From positions 127,934,298 through 127,998,297 of the forward strand of contig CM045728.1 in the NCBI GenBank assembly GCA_024760905.1: a DNA stretch of 64,000 nucleotides, given 5' to 3'. The notes beneath the pieces were generated by a model. That model was not told the DNA's origin. It ran no database searches and saw nothing but the letters and a program-made list of their open reading frames with translations. The stretch is from Plotosus lineatus (taxonomy: Eukaryota; Chordata; Actinopteri; Siluriformes; Plotosidae). Within the stretch, counting starts at the first letter, position 1, and every line of letters begins with the position of its first letter. Positions 57,014 through 64,000 of this stretch are shown piece after piece. The position numbers were made by a program, and so were the translations under genes.

Positions 57014-58579
57014 ATAGGTAGGAGAGTACTTGGTGTGTCCTCTGGAAGGACAGTAGATAAAGAGACTTGGTGGTGGAATGAGGAAGTGCAGGAGTGTGTA
57101 CAAAAGAAGAGGTTAGCTAAGAAGAAATGGGACACAGAGAGGACCGAAGAGAGTAAACAGGAGTACAGGGAGACAGCGTGAGGCGAAGGTAACGATGTCA
57201 AAGGCCAAACAGAGAGCGTATAATGACTTGTATGCTCGGTTTGACAGTAAGGAGGGAGAAAATGATTTATACAGGTTGTTACGGTAAAGAGATAGAGATG
57301 GGAAGGACGTGCAGCAAGGTAGAGTGATAAAGGACAGAGAGGGAAGTGTACTGACTGATTACAGAAATGTGCTGGGAAGATGGAAAGAGTACTTTGAAGA
57401 GCTGATGAATGAGGAAAATGAGAGAGAAAAGAAGAGTAGAAGAGGTGACCGTTGAGGAGCAGGAAGCAGCAAAGATTAGTAAGGGTGAAGTGAGGCGGGC
57501 ATTGAAGAGGATGAAGACTGGAAAGGCAGTTGGTCCTGATGATATATCTGTGGAGGTCTGGAAGTGTCTAGGAGAGGTAGCAGTAGATTTTCGGACAAGA
57601 ACATTCAACAAGGTCTAAGAGAGTGAGAAGATGCCGGAAGAATGGAGGAGAAGCGTGCTGGTGCCCATTTTTAAGAACAAGGGAGACGTGCAGCGTTGTG
57701 GCAACTTCAGAGGGATAAAGTTGATGAGCCATACGATGTCGTTATGGGAAAGAATAGTGGAAGCTCGATGAAGGGCAGAGGTCAGCATTTATGAACAACA
57801 GTTGCCAAGAAAGAGCACCACAGAGGCAGTGTTTGCTTTGAGGATTTTAATAGAGAAGTACAGAGAAGGTCAGAAGGAGCTGCATTGTGCCTTTGTGAAT
57901 CTGGAGAAAGCATATGACAGGGTGCCAAGAGAAGAACTGTGGTATTGCATGAGGAAGTATGGAGTGGCAGAGGACATGTATGAGACATGCATGTACTGTA
58001 GGCTGAACAATCCAGAGCAACGGAGAGTGTGGAAAAGAGGTGAAGAAGCGTGTGCAGGCAGGTTGGAATGATTGGAGAAAAGTGTGATGTATGATGTGTG
58101 ATAGGAGAGTAGCAAGAATGAAAGGAAAAGTGTACAAGATGGTGATGAGGCCAGCGATGTTGTATGGTTTAGAAACAGTGGTGCTGAGGAAAAGACAGGA
58201 GGCAGAGCTGGAGGTAGCAGAGATGAAAATGTTGAGGTTCTCTTTGGCAGTAACGAGGATGGATAGGATCAGGAACGAGCACATCAGAGGGACAGCACAT
58301 GTAAGATGTTTTGGAGACAAAGTCAGAGAGGCCAGATTGAGATGGTTTGGACATGTACAGAGGAGGGATAGTGAATATATTGGTAGAATGATGCTGAGGT
58401 TGGAACTACCAGGCAGAAGGCCTCGAGGAAGACCAAAGAAGAGATTTATGGATGTGGTGAAGGAAGACATGAAGGTCATGGGCGTAAGAGAAGAAGATGC
58501 AGAGGACAGGGTGAGATGGAGGCAGATGATTTGCTGTGGCGACCCCTGAAGGGAACAGCCGAAAGTAAAAGAAGATATG

Positions 58580-59720
58580 TTTTTATATAAGATGTAAGAA
58601 ATTCAGGCGACCGATTGTTCGGTCGGCAGACTGGTCGACACTTTTTTAAAACACCCGAACAACAGTACGATCGCGTAGAAAGTTAATATCAGAGTTCACA
58701 ACAAACAAACTTCGACAATCGGGACTCTCATTTTCTAGTCAAATAGAAATTTAAAAAAACGTGTGGACGTTCGCAGTTGGCACAAATTGTAGACTTCTCC
58801 AGTAAAGGTAAAAACTTTCATAAAACTTCAATAGTTTGCACATATAAAGCATACGGTCATTGCACGTTGTAAACTGGTAATGCCGCAAATGGCCGGATTG
58901 CCGTAAATCGTCTCCGACTATACTAACCTAGTAAGTTTGCCTAGTAACTGTTGATGATGATGTCACCATGGAGGACTCTTGAATGTTCATACAAGCAGAA
59001 CAGATAGTCATTATAGTTTAGTTACTTTTAGTCTCTCTCCATAGTAGTATTTTTATAATACTCCATCCATTATGACAATGTCCAAAAATACCTAAATTTT
59101 AAATTGGTTACACAGTCATCACAGATTGGTGCTGTAGTTGTTAAAATGTTGTTGTGTTTTTATTGTATTAGATTAAGGTGCTCTTTCTATTTTTGTTATA
59201 CTTGAGTTTTTTCTCAGATCTATTTGATCTGCATTGTTTGCAATAGCAAGTTGAATTAGACATTGCGATATTATATTTTGTATTAGCAGTATTATATTTT
59301 ATATCTCGTGAGTAGTCGATATGCAGAATGCTATCAGGAATAGACTGACTTGGATTGTATTAATATTTGCATTTTTTGCTTTCAATATTATTAAATTTAA
59401 AGTTCTTTAAATAAGTCAAATTCAGTAAAAATTGTTTTATTTTATGTATGACATTGAATTTGTAATTTTTAACTGAATTAATGATTTTTCATAGTTGCTA
59501 ACTTATCACTATTTTGTTCCTCATATCCAGTTCCATGTAACAGTGGTCTTTCTCTCATCTCCAAATGTTCGATTCTTTTAGAACTTGAAATGTCAGGAAA
59601 CCATTTTGCATAACCGATGGGTTACGCAAATTATTATAGGTGAACGAACTATAGGTTACCAGAACCATTTACCCGTGAACAAAAATAGGTTGAACAAAAA
59701 AAATTCGAGGCCTGTGTATA
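58580..59720. other. Intergenic sequence, no recognised feature
   Basis: AT-rich and mostly unique-looking. Short inverse phrases near 58605-58640 ('GACCGATTGTTCGGTCGG') form a hairpin. No coding or repeat family recognised. Confidence 0.5.
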
Positions 59721-59752
59721 TATATATATATATATATTTATATATACATACA
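59719..59752. repeat. (TA)n microsatellite
   Basis: It abuts the left end of Tc1-beta copy 3. Confidence 0.9.
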
Positions 59753-61310
59753 CTAGTCCTTCTAAAAAAATTGCCATACTGTGATAAAGTTCATTATTTT
59801 CTGTAATGTACTGATAAAAATTAAACTTTAATTTATTTTAGATTCATTGCACACCAACTGAAATATTGCAGGTCTTTTATTGTTTTCATACTGATAATTT
59901 TGGAATACAGCTCATGAAAACCCAAAATTCCTATCTCAAAAAATTAGCATATCATGAAAAGGTACTCTAAACGAGCTATTAACCTAATCATCTGAATCAA
60001 CCAATTAACTCTAAACACCTGCAAAAGATTCCCGAGGCTTTTAAAAACTCCCAGCCTGGTTCATTACTCAAAACCGCAGTCATGGGTAAGACTGCCGACC
60101 TGACTGCTGTCCAGAAGGCCATCAATGACACCCTCAAGCAAGAGGGTAAGACACAGAAAGAAATCTCTGAGCGAATAGGCTGTTCCCAGAGTGCTGCATC
60201 AAGGCACCTCAGTGGGACGTCTGTGGGAAGGAAAAAGTGTGGCACAAAACGCTGCACAACCAGAAGAGGTGACCGGACCCTGAGGAAGATTGTGGAGAAG
60301 GGCCGATTCCAGACCTTGGCTGACATGTGGAGGCAGTGGACTGAGTCTGGAGTAGAAACATCCAGTGCCACCGTGCACAGGCATGTGCAGGAAATGGGCT
60401 ACAGGTGCCGCATTCCCCAGGTCAAGCCACTTTTGAACCAGAAACAGCGGCAGAAGAAAGTACTTTTTTTGGATGAAAGCAAATTTTTGCATGTCATTTG
60501 GAAATCTCGGTGCCAGAGTCTGGAGGAAGACTGGGGAGAAGGAAATGCCAAAATACCTGAAGTCCAGTGTCAAGTACCCACAGTCAGTGATGGTCTGGGG
60601 TGCCATATCAGCTGCTGGTGTTGGTCCACTGTGTTTTATCAAGGGCAGGGTCAATGTAGCTAGCTATCAGGAGCTTTTTGAGCACTTCATGCTTCCATCT
60701 GATGAAAAGCTTTATGGAGATGAAGATTTCATTTTTCAGCACGGCCTGGCAGCTGCTCACAGTGCCAAAACCACTGGTAAATGGTTTACTGACCATGGTA
60801 TTACTGTGCTCAATTGGCCTGCCAACTGTCCTGACCTGAACCCTATAGAGAATCTGTGGGATATTGTGAAGAGAAAGTTGAGACACCAGACCCAACACTG
60901 TGGATGAGCTTAAGGCCGCTATCGAAGCATCGTGGGCCTCCATAACACCTCAGCAGTGCCACAGGCTGATTGCCTCCATGCCACACCGCATTGAAGCAGT
61001 CATTTCTGTAAAAGCATTCCCGACCAAGTATTGAGTGCATAGCTGAACATAATTATTTGAAGGTTGACTTTTTTTTGTATTAAAAGCACTTTTTTTATTG
61101 ACTGAATGAAATATGCTAATTTTTTGAGATGGGGATTTTTGGTTTTTCTTTAGTTTTTTGCCAAAATTATCAATATTAAAACAATAAAAGGCTTGAACTA
61201 CTTCAGTTGTGTGTAATTCATCTAAAATATATGAAAGTGTAATGTTTATCAGTACATTACGGAAAATAATGAACTTGATCACAATATGCTAATTTTTTTA
61301 GAAGGACTAG
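59753..61310 (+). mobile_element. Tc1-like transposon (Tc1-beta) copy 3
   Basis: The ends CTAGTCCTTCTAAAAAAATT and AATTTTTTTAGAAGGACTAG are near-perfect inverses. The right end is followed by TA, and the left is preceded by CA. Inner repeats 'CTCAAAAAATTAGCATAT' (59936) and its inverse (~61110) complete the inverted/direct repeat layout. TA and GT microsatellites lie on both sides. Confidence 0.9.
60082..61033 (+). pseudogene. Tc1-beta transposase, copy 3 (different lesions)
   Basis: This copy keeps the N-terminal domain in frame: MGKTADLTAVQKAINDTLKQ, IGCSQSAASRHLSG, SGVETSSATVHRHVQEMGY, i.e. the segment lost in copies 1 and 2. It instead lacks 51 nt (17 codons, in frame) at ~60455. The second catalytic aspartate is glycine (FQHGLAAAHSAK where copies 1 and 2 have FQHDLAPAHSAK). 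A frameshift near 60497 and a 2-nt loss at ~60884 also break it. SPDLNPIE-type text survives as CPDLNPIENLWDIVKR. Confidence 0.87.
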
Positions 61311-61312
61311 TA

Positions 61313-61313
61313 C

Positions 61314-61376
<63 letters not shown>

Positions 61377-61378
61377 TG
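61313..61378. repeat. (GT)n(TA)n(CA)n microsatellite
   Basis: GT, TA, then CA blocks, next to the right end of Tc1-beta copy 3. The order mirrors the one at 16213-16300. Confidence 0.95.
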
Positions 61379-61675
61379 TATCTATCAAATTTTAACCATT
61401 TGAGGTAAATAAAAAAATACACATCAGTCAATATTATTCATCACATAAGGTTTGTGTGATTTTTTTTAATTGCATTTGTGATCAAGCAAATCCCACAAAA
61501 TGACCCCTCAGTTGCTGACCTAATGTGTCTGGCTCCAGGGTTATCAGAGGGAGCTGTGTCAATCTGACAGCGTCCTTGAATAATTCAGATTTGAAGCCAA
61601 GCATCTTCAAGTCTTCTGTCATACATTGCATCACATACAGCTCCCTCTGGTTCAGTTCAACTGATTATAAAGGCT

Positions 61676-61722
61676 TCTTCTTCTTTTTCTTTTGGCTGTT
61701 CCCTTCAGGGGTCGCCACCAAC
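61676..61722 (-). mobile_element. RTE LINE 3'-terminal remnant
   Basis: Antisense 3' end 'CTTTTGGCTGTTCCCTTCAG' followed by 'GGGTCGCCACC', with a CTT-rich tail. The 8-13 nt 'CAACTGATTATAAAGGC' before and after (61659-61675 and 61721-61737) are its target duplication. Confidence 0.85.
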
Positions 61723-62046
61723 TGATTATAAAGGCAATTTCCAAAAATGATTTTTCTATTCTATAGCTGCGACGAACAAGCGAGCATGTCCCATGGGGAA
61801 AGGATGCCTTCGTATCCTGATTAATACTACAGGGTTCCAAGTGGTTGCCCTTGATCAATTTCAAAAGGACGAACTCAAGAGAACAAGACATACAGCAACA
61901 CAATCAAGGAAGGTCATTGTAGGCTCTCTGCGTATTTTTTGACATTTTCAAAATGGGTTCTTTTTCATGATACGGCTCCCAGAAATTAAAGTGTTCACGT
62001 CCTAGTGGAAGGAGTACACAAATATCTACACCCTAATTCAGAACTA

Positions 62047-62860
62047 GCGGCGCACAGTGGTGTAGTGGTTAGCACGTCCGCCTCACAGCAAGAAGGTCAC
62101 TCGATTTGCATCCCAGCCTCGTGTGTTTCTTGTTTCATGAGCATTTCCTGGGTTTGATTCTTCTGATTGGCAAGGGTGTTCTTCTGTGAAGTTAGTATGC
62201 TCTCCCCAGGCCTGTATCAGTTTCCTCTGTGTACGCCGGTTTTCTTCCACAGTCCAAAGACCTGTACATTAGACTAACTGTTCAGTTCAGTTCATTTTCT
62301 GTAACCGCTTAATCTTAATTAGGGTCACGGGGATTGGCTGGCGCCAATCCCTGCCAACTCCGGGCGAGGGCAGAGTACACCCTGGACAGCTTGCCAGGCC
62401 ATCGCAGGGCTGAAACACACTGATGGCTATGCGGCTACTCTTGTCGAAAGTCAGCAATGGTTCTTTTACAGCCTCACACCGTAGACAGTGAGAGACATGG
62501 CCGGCCTTTGATAACCCAGTTAGCTACACTGGACGGACAGTGACAACCTTGTGGAGAGTAGGAGTTGAACCCCCAACCTTTGGATCAGCGATCCGGCGCC
62601 CTATACCACTAGGCCACCACTGTCCTTTAGACTAACTGGCTGTTCCAATTTGCCCATAGGTGTGAATGTGAAGGGTTGTGTGTGGGTTGGACCGAGCTAT
62701 TCAGGGTGGACCCCACCTTCACATTTTAGTGTCGAGTGAGAGGGGTGCCATTTGACCCTAAAATGTTAAGATGTTGAACAAATGAGTGAGTTGTAAAGTA
62801 AATTATAACCACAGTAGGAATTTTAGAGGTAGGAGGAAACTGGATAACCCAAAGGAAACC
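62047..62860 (+). repeat. 'GTAGTGGTTAGCA'-family SINE, split by another SINE
   Basis: Head 'CACAGTGGTGTAGTGGTTAG' and 'CCTCACAGCAAGAAGGTC', body 'TTCCACAGTCCAAAGACC' up to 62280, resuming at 62639 with 'GCTGTTCCAATTTGCCC'. The head is V-SINE/Mermaid-like in character; the family name is a recollection. Confidence 0.75.
62281..62626 (-). repeat. GCTGATCC-family SINE nested in another SINE
   Basis: A 12-bp duplication 'TTAGACTAACTG' (62269-62280, 62627-62638) brackets it. On the minus strand: head 'GGACAGTGGTGGCCTAGTGG', loop GATCGCTGATCC, 'GGGGGTTCAACTCC', body and tail ii ending 'TTAAGCGGTTACAGAAAAT'. Confidence 0.88.
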
Positions 62861-62869
62861 CTGTTCAGG

Positions 62870-63525
62870 CGTAGAGTGTACGGAAATAGACACAGACGGA
62901 ATCCGTATGCAGGATTTAACCGTTTATTTCATTTAATAATTCTGAAATGGTCTTAACGGTTTGCTACTTTTCTTCATCAATGTTGACTACGTAGTAAAAG
63001 GTAGAGAAGGGGAAAAATGGTTTAATCTCACTGCCTGGTGGTTATTAGTTTGGGAGGAATGAAAACTATATGGCCTTTAACTGCCATCACCCCTCCTCCT
63101 TCAATCCTTCCCTTACTGCCAAGGGTGCATAGGAGTGTACAAGATTAATGGCAGGAAGAGGTCAGGGTATTGGTTGTGTCACTGCTGTAATAATTTAGTG
63201 AGCAGGTTCACACGAGTGGGTCAGTCGGGGAGAAATACAGCCTATCAGATTCCTGGTATCTATTTAATATGGTTATAAAAAAGGTGGGCCATACATCTGA
63301 TCAATGGCACTCAATCTCAAATGTGACCTTTAACCTGACTGCTGTAACATACTCATTTAAATTCAATAACAGTTCTAAAAGAATACTGTAACCTTGTTTA
63401 GATCATGCTGTCAAGATAACCTGCTAAACTACAGACTATGTATCAGCTTCCTGTAATGAAATCAGAAATAAGTCTTTCAGTGTATATCTTTAATAATGAA
63501 AACATATCGATTCACTGGTTCTCGC
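62870..63525. other. Intergenic sequence, no recognised feature
   Basis: No open frame or repeat that I recognise. Confidence 0.5.
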
Positions 63526-63529
63526 AAAT

Positions 63530-63885
63530 GGGCAACATGGTGGCATAGTGGTTAGCAAGTCCGCTTCACAACAAGAAGGTCCTGGGTTCGATTCCCAGAT
63601 CAGGCATTTCTGTGTGGACTTTGCATGTTCTCTTTGTGCTTGCAGGGGTTTCTTCTGGGTACTCTGGTTTCCTCCCACAGTCCAAAAACATGTACAGTAG
63701 GTCAATTGGCTATTTCAAATCAACTCTAGGTGTCAGTGGGAGTATGAATGGTTGTGTGGGTGTTGGCCTTGCGATGGCCTTGTGAGCTGTCCAGGGTGTA
63801 CTGCACCCTTGTCAAGACTCTGATGAGATGGGCGCCAGCCTCCCCATGACCCTAATTAGGATTATCTGGTTCAGAAAATGAATGG
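63530..63885 (+). repeat. 'GTAGTGGTTAGCA'-family SINE, full length with tail ii
   Basis: Head 'GGTGGCATAGTGGTTAGCAA' and 'CCTGGGTTCGATTCCCAG' (box B). The body includes 'TTTCCTCCCACAGTCC' and 'AAAAACATGTACAG'. The end 'GCCTTGTGAGCTGTCCAGGG' to 'TTCAGAAAATGAATGG' is the same tail used by the GCTGATCC family. Confidence 0.82.
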
Positions 63886-64000
63886 TTTTCTCAAGGACTT
63901 TTGCATGATTGCCTTTGTTTTTATGACTCTGAGTATTTCTTTCTGCTCGATAAATGTTCTTTTGTGATATAAATGCTTCTCTCTATGTCTTTATCCAATC

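Larger units (their letters stand above)
55442..58576 (+). mobile_element. RTE-clade LINE copy E, near full length, disabled
   Basis: It runs from the leader ('AATGCAGCTGTGAGGG', then 'GTTGTGTCAGGAAGGGC') to GCGACCCCTGAAGGGAACAG. The endonuclease frame is intact (see 55509-56978). A SINE at 56719-57013 splits the linker. Downstream pieces are 57409-57618, RT start 57802-58071 (LEKAYDRVPREELWYCMRK) and the C-terminal domain 58091-58549. The RT palm with the FADD box is deleted: text jumps from VAEDMYE to a short piece (~57990) and then to the 3' domain. Confidence 0.88.

Noticed and set aside
57847..58479. 210-codon minus-strand open frame
   Set aside because: It is the antisense shadow of RTE copy E's C-terminal domain; the plus strand encodes the conserved block.

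Overview
This is a vertebrate nuclear window, almost certainly from a ray-finned (teleost) fish. The evidence is one split vertebrate gene with consensus GT/AG introns, copies of the fish LINE Rex3, a second RTE-clade LINE, Tc1 elements with long terminal repeats, tRNA-derived SINEs ending in fish-type tails, and long TA/CA microsatellites. I see no operon, CRISPR array, phage or prokaryotic gene, and I cannot name the species.

The only host gene I can support is ube2q2 (ubiquitin-conjugating enzyme E2 Q2) on the minus strand. Eight coding exons lie between 47058 (start codon) and 1437. They carry 822 nt (274 codons), about the N-terminal three quarters of the protein. The exons holding the catalytic cysteine and the C-terminus must lie beyond base 1. 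The exons total under 1 kb; the other ~45 kb of the gene span is intron, swollen by transposons.

Layout: 1-2.0 kb, exons 8-6 with a hAT-like MITE downstream; 2.3-13.1 kb, intron 5 with a Tigger element, a deleted Tc1, a reverse-transcriptase zinc-finger fragment and a nest (7878-12632) holding an RTE LINE; 13.1-13.25 kb, exon 5; 13.3-26.8 kb, intron 4 with three Tc1 elements, palindromic MITEs and RTE LINE copy B; 26.8-27.1 kb, exons 4 and 3; 27.1-42.4 kb, intron 2 with a mini-LINE, a MITE opened by Rex3 and RTE insertions, and clustered MITEs; 42.45-42.55 kb, exon 2; 42.6-46.9 kb, intron 1; 46.9-47.06 kb, exon 1; 47.06-47.6 kb, probable 5' UTR and promoter. From 47.8 kb to the end is upstream intergenic DNA: two Rex3 copies, RTE copy E, a third Tc1-beta, and several SINEs, one nested in another.

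No transposon here looks capable of moving itself. The informative part is how they relate: copies that share the same lesions, SINEs that borrow LINE tails, and stacked insertions that give a relative chronology. I found no convincing new biological system; the findings are mainly about transposon parasitism and rearrangement.
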